A program made the position numbers and the translations under genes. Positions 14,890 to 23,427 of a stretch of 64,000 nucleotides of DNA are shown here, piece after piece. A model generated the notes under the pieces. The model was not told the origin of the DNA, searched no databases, and was given only the letters and a program-made list of their open reading frames with translations. Origin of the DNA: Hymenobacter sp. BT18 (GTDB taxonomy: Bacteria > Bacteroidota > Bacteroidia > Cytophagales > Hymenobacteraceae); the NCBI RefSeq assembly GCF_012273015.1, contig NZ_CP050954.1, forward strand, positions 4,566,001 to 4,630,000, in the 5' to 3' direction. Each line of letters starts with the position of its first letter. The stretch's first letter is position 1.

Positions 14890-15561
14890 TTAGGCCTCGG
14901 GCGGGGTGGGTAGCCACTGGAGCAGCTGATCGAAGCTTTCCGGGCGCGGAGCCGTGTAGATGGGGTGGTGAAAAGCGTGCAGCTTTTCCAGCAAGGCCAG
15001 CAGTTGCCGACGCTCTACGGGCGTAAGGTCGCCGGCAATGAGCTGGGAGGCCTGCTCCATGCGCCCAAATACCTGCCAGAGCACGCTCCGGCCCGCTTCG
15101 GTGAGCGTGAGCAGCTTGCGGCGGCGGTCGGTGGCGTGGGGCTGCTCCTGCACCAGGCCGCGGGCCAGCAGGCGCTTAATCACCTCGGTGCCCGAGGCTT
15201 TTTCATGCACGTTGAGGGCCACCATCTCGGTTTTCGTCAGGGGCTGGTGGCCGAGCACCGTGGCCAGGTAAGAAAAATCGTCGGCCGTGAGCAGGGGAGT
15301 GCCCGCCAGCCCCAGCCGGATGTAGGAGCGGGCGTAGCGGTTCAGGAAAATGAGCAAGCGGCCAATCTCGGCCTCTACCGACATGGCCGGTGCGCCCGTG
15401 ACTGTAGCTCGAGGCGTAGGCGCCACGGGCGGCGTTCCGGCCGTTTGGGCCTGCAGCCAGGCACTGAAGTCGGCCAGCGTAGCGCGTTCCGGGGTAGCCG
15501 GTCTGGCTTGCTCGTACGCCGCTACCTGGTCCAGCAGCTCTTTAAGAAATGAATAATCCAT
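14890..15561 (-). CDS. MarR-family transcriptional regulator
   Basis: 223 residues from ATG 15561; the longer frame to 15660 would add an unlikely 33-residue extension. Residues 1-70 are a variable Ala/Thr/Pro-rich region. The winged helix follows: LTKTEMVALNVHEKASGTEVIKRLLARGLVQ (helix-turn-helix) and the wing HATDRRRKLLTLTEAGR, the classic MarR DxR(R/K) signature. A C-terminal helix would form the dimer. It is divergent from the TonB receptor gene with a 114-base gap, so it probably controls that gene and itself. No convincing operator palindrome was found in the gap. Confidence 0.9.
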   Translation of the reverse strand: MDYSFLKELLDQVAAYEQARPATPERATLADFSAWLQAQTAGTPPVAPTPRATVTGAPAMSVEAEIGRLLIFLNRYARSYIRLGLAGTPLLTADDFSYLATVLGHQPLTKTEMVALNVHEKASGTEVIKRLLARGLVQEQPHATDRRRKLLTLTEAGRSVLWQVFGRMEQASQLIAGDLTPVERRQLLALLEKLHAFHHPIYTAPRPESFDQLLQWLPTPPEA

Positions 15562-15675
15562 CACACGCAAGCAACAAGGTAGTAAGGCAAAAAGTGTGAA
15601 GAAATCGGAAGTAGTATGAAAACATATCTGGCTGAGCGAAGTTAGGAGGATATCAAACAAATAAAGTCGGGTGTC

Positions 15676-18129
15676 ATGCTAATTCGCTACTGTCTGTTTT
15701 TTCTTTTGTTGGCGGTGAGTACGGCCGGTTTCGGTCAGGCCACCGGCGTGCTGGGCGGCACCGTGCGCGACCGAAGCACCCAGCAGCTCCTGCCCGGGGT
15801 AACCTTGGTGCTGGAGGGTACCTCCCTGGGTACGGCCACCGACGCGGAGGGGCGTTTCCGGCTGACGGATATCCCCACGGGCAGCTATAACGTGCGGGCG
15901 TCTTTCCTGGGTTACGAGCCGCTGCTGCGCGCAAACGTGGTCATCAGCTCCGGTAACGCCAACATCCTGAGCCTGGAGCTGACGCCCGCGGCCCAGCAGC
16001 TGGGCGAAGTGCAGGTAACGGCCAACCGCTCCGTGCGGGTGGCTACCGCCGAAACGCCCCTGAGCGTGCAGCGCCTGAGCGTGGAGGAAATCAAGAGCAA
16101 CCCGGGCGGCAACTTCGACATTTCGAAGGTGGTGCAAACCCTGCCCGGCGTGGGCGGCGGGGGCGCGGGTGGCACCGCCGGCTTCCGCAACGACATCATC
16201 ATCCGGGGTGGGGCGCCCAACGAAAACGTGTATTACCTCGACGGCATTGAAGTGCCCGTTATCAACCACTTCCAGACCCAGGGCTCCTCGGGCGGCCCCA
16301 CAGGCCTACTCAACGTGTCGTTTATTGAGGAGGTAACGCTGAGCACCTCCGCCTTCGAGGCGCGCTACGACAATGCCTTGTCCTCGGTGCTGCAGTTTCG
16401 GCAGCGGGAGGGCAACCCCGAGCGGGTGCAGGGCAACGTGCGCCTGAGCGGCACCGAAGTGGCCGGCACGCTGGAAGGGCCCCTGGCCAAAAACACCACC
16501 TTCCTGGCCTCGGTGCGCCGCTCCTACCTGCAGTTGCTGTTCCAGGCCCTCGACCTGCCCATCCGGCCTAACTACTGGGATGCCCAGTTCAAGGTAAGCA
16601 CCCGCCTCTCGCCCAAAACCACCCTCACGGCCCTGGGCGTAGGGGCCATCGACCATTTCGAACTGGCCGTGCCCAAAAAGGCGTCCCCCGAAAGTGAGTA
16701 CACCCTGCGCAACACGCCCACCATCGACCAGTGGAACTATACCCTGGGCGTATCCCTGCGCCAGCTGCTGGACCGGGGCTACCTCAACGTGGCCTTAAGC
16801 CGCACCCAGCTCGACAACCAGTTGGACCGGTTTGAGGGCGGTACGGCCTTTGCCGGCGACGAAAGCCGGCGGGTGCTGCTCACGCGCTCCGGCGAAACCG
16901 AAACCAAGCTGCGCGCCGACGTGAACAAATCGGTGGGCAAGTGGCAGTACGCCTACGGGGCCGTGGGCCAGCTGATTCACTACGACTCCCGTTACTTCAA
17001 CCGCCTGCGCCGGGCCGTGCTGGCTCCCGATGGCACCGAGCAACAGCCCGCCGTGGACGTGCGGTTTCAAACGGACCTCGACTTTGCCCGCTTCGGGGTG
17101 TTTGCCCAGCTCACGCGGCCCTTCCTGCCCGGCGACCGGCTCACCCTCTCGGCCGGGGTGCGCGCCGATGGCAACACCTTCACCGAGCAGGGCGCCAACC
17201 TGCTGCGCACGTTCTCGCCGCGCCTTTCGGCCTCCTACGCCCTGGCTCCGCGCTGGAACCTGAACGCCTCGGTGGGCCGCTACTACAAAATCCCGCCCTC
17301 CACGCTGCTGGGCTTCCGCGACGCCGCCGGCCGCCAGGTCAACCAATCGAACCGCTATATCGGCAGCACGCACTATGTAGCCGGGGCCGAGTGGCTGCCG
17401 GGCCCGGCTACCCGCTTCACGCTGGAAGGCTTCTGGAAGCAGTACGACCATTACCCCGTCAGCGTGCGGGACGGCATCAGCCTGGCCAACCTGGGCGGCG
17501 ACTTTGCCGCCCTGGGCAACGAGGCCGTGACGAGCACCGGCCGGGGCCGGGCCTTTGGGGGGGAGTTCTTTTTCCAGCAGAAACTCACCAACAACCTGTT
17601 TGCCGTGGCTTCCTACACGCTGTTCCGCAGCGAGTTCAGCGGGGGCGATGGCCGCTACCGTCCCTCGGCCTGGGACACCCGCCACCTGGCCTCGGTGCTG
17701 CTGGGGCGCAAGTTTAAGCGGGGCTGGGAAATGGGCCTGAAGTACCGCTTCGCCGGCGGAGCGCCCTACACGCCCTTCGATGCGGCGGCCTCCCAGCAGA
17801 ACTACCTCACCCTGGGCCAGGGCGTGCTCGATTATTCGCAGCTGAATACCCAGCGCCTGAAGAGCTTTCAGCAGTTTGATTTCCGCCTCGACAAGAAAAT
17901 CAACTGGCGCCGCGTCACGCTCGACCTGTTCCTGGACGTGCAGAATGCCTTTGTGCTGCCCACGCCCGCCGCCGAGAGCTACACCTTCCAGCGCACCGCC
18001 GATAACTCCGGCTTCGTGACCACCGACGGCCAGCCCGTGCGCGAAGACGGCGCCAACGCCGTGCCCACGCTGCTCAACAACAGCGACGCGACCGTACTGC
18101 CTACCATCGGGTTTATCGTAGAGTTTTAA
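15676..18129 (+). CDS. TonB-dependent outer-membrane receptor with carboxypeptidase-like domain
   Basis: 817 residues. Signal peptide 1-21 (ending STAGFGQ), then a carboxypeptidase-regulatory-like domain (about 22-108, with GTVRDRSTQQLLPGVTL and TDAEGRFRLTDIPTGSY), then the plug (about 115-230, with VVQTLPGV and DIIIRGGAPNENVYYLDGIE) and a ~580-residue barrel ending in the aromatic strand PTIGFIVEF. It imports a large or scarce ligand with TonB/ExbBD energy. There is no SusD partner, so a siderophore or similar ligand is as likely as a glycan. Divergent MarR gene upstream, strong terminator downstream. Confidence 0.93.
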   Translation: MLIRYCLFFLLLAVSTAGFGQATGVLGGTVRDRSTQQLLPGVTLVLEGTSLGTATDAEGRFRLTDIPTGSYNVRASFLGYEPLLRANVVISSGNANILSLELTPAAQQLGEVQVTANRSVRVATAETPLSVQRLSVEEIKSNPGGNFDISKVVQTLPGVGGGGAGGTAGFRNDIIIRGGAPNENVYYLDGIEVPVINHFQTQGSSGGPTGLLNVSFIEEVTLSTSAFEARYDNALSSVLQFRQREGNPERVQGNVRLSGTEVAGTLEGPLAKNTTFLASVRRSYLQLLFQALDLPIRPNYWDAQFKVSTRLSPKTTLTALGVGAIDHFELAVPKKASPESEYTLRNTPTIDQWNYTLGVSLRQLLDRGYLNVALSRTQLDNQLDRFEGGTAFAGDESRRVLLTRSGETETKLRADVNKSVGKWQYAYGAVGQLIHYDSRYFNRLRRAVLAPDGTEQQPAVDVRFQTDLDFARFGVFAQLTRPFLPGDRLTLSAGVRADGNTFTEQGANLLRTFSPRLSASYALAPRWNLNASVGRYYKIPPSTLLGFRDAAGRQVNQSNRYIGSTHYVAGAEWLPGPATRFTLEGFWKQYDHYPVSVRDGISLANLGGDFAALGNEAVTSTGRGRAFGGEFFFQQKLTNNLFAVASYTLFRSEFSGGDGRYRPSAWDTRHLASVLLGRKFKRGWEMGLKYRFAGGAPYTPFDAAASQQNYLTLGQGVLDYSQLNTQRLKSFQQFDFRLDKKINWRRVTLDLFLDVQNAFVLPTPAAESYTFQRTADNSGFVTTDGQPVREDGANAVPTLLNNSDATVLPTIGFIVEF

Positions 18130-18207
18130 CCCCTTCCGCAGCCGCCGGAGGCTGCCTTCCCGGCGGGACTAGTTTTCAAACCGACGGCTACGGGCTTTGC
18201 ACAGAAG

Positions 18208-18256
18208 AATCCCCGAGTGAGATGGACCATGCGCTCCAAATCACTCGGGGATTTTT
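18208..18256. terminator. Bidirectional terminator
   Basis: The stem AATCCCCGAGTGA pairs exactly with TCACTCGGGGATT (18241-18253), followed by Ts. It sits between the convergent TonB receptor and adhP genes. Confidence 0.9.
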
Positions 18257-18274
18257 CACTTAGGGCCCGAAAAA

Positions 18275-19306
18275 TCAGGCCTCCATGTCCAGCACAATCC
18301 GGCCGTTAATCCGGCCCGCGCTCAGGTCGGCCAGCACCTGGTTGATGTTCTCCAGCCGTTCGGTCTGAAAGTGCACCTGCACTTTGCCGGCTGCGGCAAA
18401 CGCCAGACTTTCGACCAAATCCTGGCGGGTGCCCACAATGGAGCCCCGCACGGTTTTGCGGGCCAGCACCACGTCAAAAATATTCAGGTCGAAGCCGCCC
18501 GGGGGCAGGCCCACCAGGGCCAGGGTGCCGCGCCGGCGCAGCATGCCCACGCCCTGGGCAAAGGCCGCCTGCGACACGGCCGTCACCAGCACGCCGTGGG
18601 CCCCGCCCAGCTGCTGCTGCACAACCTCCACCGGGTCGTGGGTGGCGGCGTTGACCACCAGGTCGGCGCCCACGCTCTGGGCCAGGCGCAGCTTGTCTTC
18701 CTGCACATCCACGGCGGCTACCAGCATGCCCATGGCTTTGGCGTATTGCACCGCCAGATGGCCCAGGCCCCCGATACCGGAAATAACCACCCACTGCCCG
18801 GGCTTTACCTCGGTTTCCTTCAGGCCTTTGTACACCGTCACGCCCGCGCACAGAATGGGGGCCGCCTGCTGAAACGACAGGGAATCGGGAAGCAGGCCTA
18901 CGTAGGCGGGGTCGGCCAGTACGTACTCCGCGTAGCTGCCCTGCACCGAGTAGCCCGTGTTCTGCTGGCTGGGGCACAGCGTTTCCCAGCCCGAGTAGCA
19001 GTGCTCACAGTGCCCGCAGGCCGTGTACAGCCACGGGATGCCCACCCGGTCGCCCTCTTTTACCTGGGTCACGCCTTCCCCCACGGCCACCACGGTGCCC
19101 ACGCCTTCGTGCCCCGGAATCAGGGGGAGGGTGGCTTTCACGGGCCAGTCGCCGTTGAGGGCGTGCAAATCGGTATGGCAGACCCCGCAGGCTGCTACTT
19201 TTACCAAAATGCGGCCAGCCGTGACCTGAGGCACCGGCACTTGTTCGATTTGCAGCGGCTGGCCGTAGGCGCGGGCCACGGCGGCTTTCATGGTGAGAGG
19301 CAACAT
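18275..19306 (-). CDS. adhP: Zinc alcohol dehydrogenase, AdhP type
   Basis: 343 residues from ATG 19306 (MLPLTMKAAV); ATG 19291 (MKAAVARAYG), the usual family start, is equally possible. The frame continues to 19396, but that would overlap the stress-protein gene. Motifs: catalytic zinc CGVCHTDLHALNGDW and GHEGVGTVV, structural-zinc loop CGHCEHCYSGWETLC, NAD-binding GIGGLGHLAVQYAKAMG. Interconverts ethanol-type alcohols and aldehydes with NAD(H), mainly fermentative. It follows the universal stress protein gene by 52 bases on the same strand, so both probably share the CRP/FNR-like box at 20263. Confidence 0.92.
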   Translation of the reverse strand: MLPLTMKAAVARAYGQPLQIEQVPVPQVTAGRILVKVAACGVCHTDLHALNGDWPVKATLPLIPGHEGVGTVVAVGEGVTQVKEGDRVGIPWLYTACGHCEHCYSGWETLCPSQQNTGYSVQGSYAEYVLADPAYVGLLPDSLSFQQAAPILCAGVTVYKGLKETEVKPGQWVVISGIGGLGHLAVQYAKAMGMLVAAVDVQEDKLRLAQSVGADLVVNAATHDPVEVVQQQLGGAHGVLVTAVSQAAFAQGVGMLRRRGTLALVGLPPGGFDLNIFDVVLARKTVRGSIVGTRQDLVESLAFAAAGKVQVHFQTERLENINQVLADLSAGRINGRIVLDMEA

Positions 19307-19358
19307 ATGCGTGGGTTTTGGGGGAAAGGTGACGTCAGCAGGGGATAGGCGGGTGGAG

Positions 19359-20186
19359 CTATTCGGTGGCGGGCAGCACCAGCACCGGCAGGGCACTGTG
19401 CAGCAGCACGTGGGCCGTGACGCTGTGATGAAACAGCTGGCCCAAAAAGCTGCGGGGCCGGGCTACCACCATCACCAGGTCGAAATCCTCGGGCCGGGCC
19501 GCCTGCAGAATGCCCTCACCGGGGTGGTGGTGCACCACCGTGCGGGTGCGCACCGCCTTGGGCAGCTCCACGGCCAGGCCCGTTTGCACCGCCGAATCCC
19601 AGATGGCCGGGTCGGGCGCGGCTTCTGCGGCCGCTACGGGGGCTACGTGCACGATGGTCAGCTCCGCGTGCAAGGCCGCCAGCAGGTGGCGGATAGCCCC
19701 GGCGTGGGCTCCCAGGGAAAACGACTCCCCATCCACGGCCAGCAGCACCCGCCGCGGGGGCGTGGTTGTAACCAGGGTATGGGGCACCACCAGCATGGGG
19801 TAGGGGGCCGTGCGCAGAATATCCAGCGAAGTGGTCTGAATCAGCTCGTCGGGCAGGTCGGAATAATCGGGGCGGCCCAGGACCACCAGCGTAGGGTGGT
19901 GACGGCTCACGGCGTCGGCCAGGGCGTAGGCCACCTGGCCGTGGCCTACCTCGGCCACCACGGGCACGGCCAGGTTACCGGCTACGCTATTCAGGGCCAG
20001 GGCAATGGCTTCCTGGCTTAGGTTGGAAAGCTGTCCGGTGAACATTTCCGGGTCCAGCACCGAGTCGCGGCGCACGTGCAGGAGCACCAACCGGGCCCCG
20101 ATTTCGCCCGCCAGGTTGCTAGCGTAGTCCAGGGCACGGTCGGCTGCCTGAAAGAAGTCGGTGAGGATGAGCAAGGAAGCAACCAT
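19359..20186 (-). CDS. Universal stress protein with two tandem Usp domains
   Basis: 275 residues from ATG 20186 (MVASLLILTDFFQAAD); nine more upstream codons are open but start less plausibly. Two Usp folds: residues 1 to about 140 and 145-275. Each opens with a strand plus Asp (LILTDF, VLLAVDGE) and the second ends in ARPRSFLGQLFHHSVTAHVLLHSALPVLVLP, close to the ATP-binding G-x-S-V pattern though the usual glycines are replaced. A paralogue with the same layout is at 23428. Usp proteins of this type are induced by low oxygen or growth arrest. First gene of an operon with adhP. Confidence 0.9.
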   Translation of the reverse strand: MVASLLILTDFFQAADRALDYASNLAGEIGARLVLLHVRRDSVLDPEMFTGQLSNLSQEAIALALNSVAGNLAVPVVAEVGHGQVAYALADAVSRHHPTLVVLGRPDYSDLPDELIQTTSLDILRTAPYPMLVVPHTLVTTTPPRRVLLAVDGESFSLGAHAGAIRHLLAALHAELTIVHVAPVAAAEAAPDPAIWDSAVQTGLAVELPKAVRTRTVVHHHPGEGILQAARPEDFDLVMVVARPRSFLGQLFHHSVTAHVLLHSALPVLVLPATE

Positions 20187-20262
20187 GGCAGGGATAAGGT
20201 GAAGGTCTGCCACAAAGGACCATGCTTACCTCTTGCCGGAGCATGCCGAAGGTCAGCTTTGC

Positions 20263-20280
20263 GCATGACTTTTATCATGC
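20263..20280. promoter_or_regulatory. CRP/FNR-like palindrome
   Basis: Perfect palindrome GCATGA-N6-TCATGC. The TGA-N6-TCA core is the half-site spacing of the CRP/FNR family. Read toward the stress-protein gene it contains TGATAAAAGTCATG, the same 14 bases found upstream of the second stress-protein gene. Its centre is about 85 bases before ATG 20186. Confidence 0.6.
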
Positions 20281-20512
20281 CGCCCGCCTGCCCCGCCCCT
20301 TAGGCGCAGGCGGGTATTACTGTACTAGGAGTCATTCTGCTGAAATTCAGAAAGATATGATGCGTTTTGATGTTGAGCCGGGCCCCTATGCGAGCCGCAG
20401 GCTGCCGGAGCCGGGTTGGTTTAGCGGCAGACGGCTGGCGAAACGTCCTGCTATTTTCGGGGGCTGCCGGGTGGGGGTGGGTTTTTCGCACCCGGCCAAC
20501 TGCCGCAGCCCT

Positions 20513-20520
20513 TACCTTTA
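20513..20520 (+). promoter_or_regulatory. Possible -7 element for ldhA
   Basis: TACCTTTA differs from TANNTTTG only in the last base and lies just five bases before ATG 20526, which would give a leaderless or near-leaderless transcript. Confidence 0.45.
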
Positions 20521-20525
20521 GCGTC

Positions 20526-21509
20526 ATGCAGGTTTCCATCTACAGCGTCCGGGGCTACGAGCTACCCTTTCTGAGCCAAGCCCTGGACGAAGACCACTCC
20601 GTCCGCTGGCTTACGGAGGCCCTGGGCCCGGCCACGGTGGAGCTGGCCCGGGGCACGGAGGCCGTGGTCCTGTTTACCAATGATACGGCCGATGCTGCCG
20701 TGCTCGAACAGCTGGCCGCCCTGGGTGTGCGCTACGTGGCCGTGCGGGCCGCTGGGCACGACCAGGTAGATGTGGAGGCGGCCCGCCGCCTGGGCTTGCG
20801 CGTGAGCTACGTGCCCGAGTATTCCCCTTATGCCATTGCCGAGCACGCCGTGGCTCTTATGCTGGCCCTGAACCGCCAGCTCCGCCGGGCAGATGCCCAG
20901 GCCCGCCAAGCCGACTTTCGTCTCGACTCGCTGGTAGGGTTTGATTTGCATGGCAAAACGGTGGGGCTGGTGGGCTGCGGCCGCATTGGCGGGGTGCTGG
21001 CCCGCATCCTGCACGGCTTCGGCTGCCACCTGCTGGCCCACGACCTGGCCCCCGACCCCGAGCTGATCCGGCGCTACCACCTGCGGTACGTGTCATTATC
21101 CGAGCTGTGTGCGGCCGCCGATATCATTAGCCTGCACGCGCCCCTGACGCCGGCCACGCACTACCTATTTTCCGCCTCGCAACTGGCCCTGCTCAAGCCG
21201 GGTGCCATGCTCATCAACACGGGCCGGGGTGGCCTGCTTGACACCCGCGCCGCCCTGGCGGCGCTGCAGTCCGGGCACCTGGGCTACCTGGGGCTGGATG
21301 TGTATGAGCACGAAAAAGGGCTGTTCTTCGCCGACCATTCCCGGGACGCGCCCGACCCGCTGCTGGCGGCGCTGCTCAACCACCCTAACGTGCTCATCAC
21401 CGGGCACCAGGGGTTTCTCACGCGCGAGGCCCTCACCAACATTGCCACCACCACGGCCGCCAGCCTGGCGGCCTGGGCCCGTAACGAGCCCGCCGCGCAC
21501 GAGCTGTAG
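20526..21509 (+). CDS. ldhA: D-lactate dehydrogenase
   Basis: 327 residues from ATG 20526; the frame is open to 20367, but MQVSIYSVRGYELPF aligns with the known LdhA start. Reduces pyruvate to D-lactate with NADH. The catalytic domain carries VRYVAVRAAGHDQVD. The Rossmann motif is GLVGCGRIGG. Catalytic Arg lies in NTGRGGLLDTRAAL, Glu in DVYEHEKGLFF, and the acid/base His in TGHQGFLTREAL. DVYEHEKGLFFADHS is characteristic of LdhA rather than of glycerate or formate dehydrogenases. Divergent from the stress-protein/adhP operon, it fits a fermentative set. Confidence 0.93.
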   Translation: MQVSIYSVRGYELPFLSQALDEDHSVRWLTEALGPATVELARGTEAVVLFTNDTADAAVLEQLAALGVRYVAVRAAGHDQVDVEAARRLGLRVSYVPEYSPYAIAEHAVALMLALNRQLRRADAQARQADFRLDSLVGFDLHGKTVGLVGCGRIGGVLARILHGFGCHLLAHDLAPDPELIRRYHLRYVSLSELCAAADIISLHAPLTPATHYLFSASQLALLKPGAMLINTGRGGLLDTRAALAALQSGHLGYLGLDVYEHEKGLFFADHSRDAPDPLLAALLNHPNVLITGHQGFLTREALTNIATTTAASLAAWARNEPAAHEL

Positions 21510-21558
21510 TTGCCGCGTAGCACCCTAGTCATTTCACCGGTTTAATTTCCATCTGGCC

Positions 21559-23055
21559 GTGCTTGTTTCCGTTGTTTTGCGGTATTGCTGGTGTTTTTTG
21601 CCGCTCCTGAATTTGCCGCGTTGTGTGCCGGCCTCTTCTGGCGCCGGGGCGCCGGCCCGGCCCGGAGTAACCCGCCCGCTTTCCCCGGAGCCAGCCGTGT
21701 CGTCCCTCATCCAAGCCCTGCTCGACACCACCCGCAGCGGCACCGCGGGTGCCCGCGACCAAGGACTGAAGCTGCAGGCCGGCTCCCTGGTGCGCACGTT
21801 CTACGGCTCCACGTATCAGCCAGCCTGGACGGTGCCGGCCGATAGCACTACCCCAGGGGCACGGGCAGCCTTAACGGTGCTGGCCGGGGCCGCCGCGCAT
21901 GGCCTGCCCCCGGAGGGGTACCACACGCCACTGCTGCGGGGCCTGCGCGACTCGCTTTTCCGCCGGGTGGTGCCGGAGCGGCGGCCCTGGCAGCAAGCCC
22001 GGCTGGAAGTATATCTGACTGATGCCGTGCTGCGCTTTATGCGGGACGTCAGCCGCGGGCGCCTGCGCCCATACACCCTTTCGGCGGCGGAAACCGCTGC
22101 GGGCCAGTCCCGCCAGCCGGCCCTGGAGCTGCGGGCCGCCCTGCAGGCGGCTAGTCCGACCGGGGCAGTACCCGCGGCTATGCTGGCCGGCCAGCCGGCC
22201 CACCGCGAATACCGGCAGCTACAGCAGGCGCTGGCCCGGTGGCTGGCCCGCCCTGTCGCGCCCGATTCGGTGAACGGGCACCGCCGGCAGTACGAGCAGG
22301 CAGCCCTCAACCTGGAGCGGTGGCGTTGGGATGCCTTGCCGGCCGACTCAGCCTACATCTTCATCAATATTCCGGCCTATGAGCTTCAGCTCGTCGCCCA
22401 GGACTCGGTACAGCGCCGGCATCGGGTGATAGTAGGCAAGCCCGAAACGCCCACGCCCACGCTCAGCAGCCGCATCAGCCACTTTACCCTGGCCCCCGAC
22501 TGGTACGTGCCCCGCTCCATTGCCACCAGGGAAATGCTGCCCCACCTGTGGGCCGACCCGGGCTACCTGGCCCGCAACGGTCTTACCCTCTACGATGCCC
22601 GGGGCCGTCCGCTGGATGCCACCCGCATCAACTGGCATCAGGTCACGGCGCGCAACTTTTCCTACGTAATCCGCCAGTCGGCTGGGTGTGACAATGCGCT
22701 GGGCAACATTGTATTCCGGTTTGCCAATCCCTACGCGGTGTATCTGCACGATACGCCCCAGCGCCAGCTGTTCAACCGCTCCACCCGGGCCCTGAGCCAC
22801 GGCTGCATCCGGGTGGAGCAGCCCCTGGTGCTGGCGGCCTACCTGCTGCGCCGCGAACACCGCCAGGTGGAGCTGCCGACCGAAGCCGAGTGCGCCCGCC
22901 AGCCGCGGCCGCACGACGTGCGCCTGCTCCGGCCCCTGCCCCTGCACGTGCGCTATGCCACCTGCGTGGCCGAAAACGGCCGCCTGCGCTTTCTGCCCGA
23001 CATCTACCGCCGGGACGAAGCGCTGCGCCGGGCTCTGTTTCCCGCCGGAGGCTAG
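21559..23055 (+). CDS. L,D-transpeptidase (YcbB/LdtD-like)
   Basis: 498 residues from GTG 21559, which gives a hydrophobic export segment (about residues 4-25); no ATG lies nearby. The N-terminal scaffold and peptidoglycan-binding-like region (about 50-250) precede the YkuD catalytic domain (about 265-430), with the active-site Cys416 in SHGCIRVEQP and an upstream His in YLHDTP. It would form 3-3 crosslinks in, or attach proteins to, periplasmic peptidoglycan. Placed 49 bases after ldhA on the same strand, possibly co-transcribed. Its end is followed by the second CRP/FNR-like box. Confidence 0.88.
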   Translation: MLVSVVLRYCWCFLPLLNLPRCVPASSGAGAPARPGVTRPLSPEPAVSSLIQALLDTTRSGTAGARDQGLKLQAGSLVRTFYGSTYQPAWTVPADSTTPGARAALTVLAGAAAHGLPPEGYHTPLLRGLRDSLFRRVVPERRPWQQARLEVYLTDAVLRFMRDVSRGRLRPYTLSAAETAAGQSRQPALELRAALQAASPTGAVPAAMLAGQPAHREYRQLQQALARWLARPVAPDSVNGHRRQYEQAALNLERWRWDALPADSAYIFINIPAYELQLVAQDSVQRRHRVIVGKPETPTPTLSSRISHFTLAPDWYVPRSIATREMLPHLWADPGYLARNGLTLYDARGRPLDATRINWHQVTARNFSYVIRQSAGCDNALGNIVFRFANPYAVYLHDTPQRQLFNRSTRALSHGCIRVEQPLVLAAYLLRREHRQVELPTEAECARQPRPHDVRLLRPLPLHVRYATCVAENGRLRFLPDIYRRDEALRRALFPAGG

Positions 23056-23086
23056 GGGTTCGGGCGCGGGCTGCTCAAGGCAAGGG

Positions 23087-23100
23087 TGATAAAAGTCATG
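23087..23100 (+). promoter_or_regulatory. CRP/FNR-like box upstream of the second stress-protein gene
   Basis: TGATAAAAGTCATG, identical over 14 bases to the box at 20263 when both are read toward their stress-protein gene. The core is TGA-N6-TCA; the outer palindrome is weaker here (GTGA...TCAT). It lies 31 bases past the transpeptidase stop and about 110 bases before the small ORF at 23205. Confidence 0.55.
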
Positions 23101-23204
23101 TGATAAGCCAATGCTCATCAAGGCACTGGCCCATGGGCTAGGCGTTATTTGCTCCTGCTCTTCAGCCTGGCCGGCAGCGGCCTTCACCTAACCTTCCTTT
23201 CGTC

Positions 23205-23303
23205 ATGCTCACGCCCTCGGTTTTGTTTCCAGTCCTTTTGCTGGCCGCGCTGGCCCTGGCCAGCGCTTACCTGCGCGGCACCCATCAGCGGCCCGCCCGC
23301 TAA
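23205..23303 (+). CDS. Predicted 32-residue single-helix membrane protein
   Basis: ATG 23205 to TAA 23301-23303. The peptide is one hydrophobic helix (LFPVLLLAALALASAYL, about residues 7-23) and a basic tail RGTHQRPAR, which predicts an N-out/C-in small membrane protein. It lies between the CRP/FNR-like box and the second stress-protein gene, with 124 bases to the latter. The shape recalls tiny subunits such as CcoQ or KdpF but no family is claimed. Whether it is translated is unknown. Confidence 0.5.
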   Translation: MLTPSVLFPVLLLAALALASAYLRGTHQRPAR

Positions 23304-23427
23304 GCTTTGCCCAACGCGCCGGTCTGGCTTCTGCCCACGCCGCCTGCGGGTTCAGCTAGTGTCCGGGCCGGCAGCCCCCGGAAAACTGGCCGCCTTTGGT
23401 CCTTTTTCTCCTCTCATCCCCATTGTC

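Larger units (their letters stand above)
20187..20525. other. Divergent control region between the stress-protein/adhP operon and ldhA
   Basis: 339 bases with no credible gene. It holds the palindromic CRP/FNR-like box at 20263-20280 and a TACCTTTA element just before ldhA. Short ORFs across it (20222-20521 +, 20300-20539 -) lack natural composition. Confidence 0.6.
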
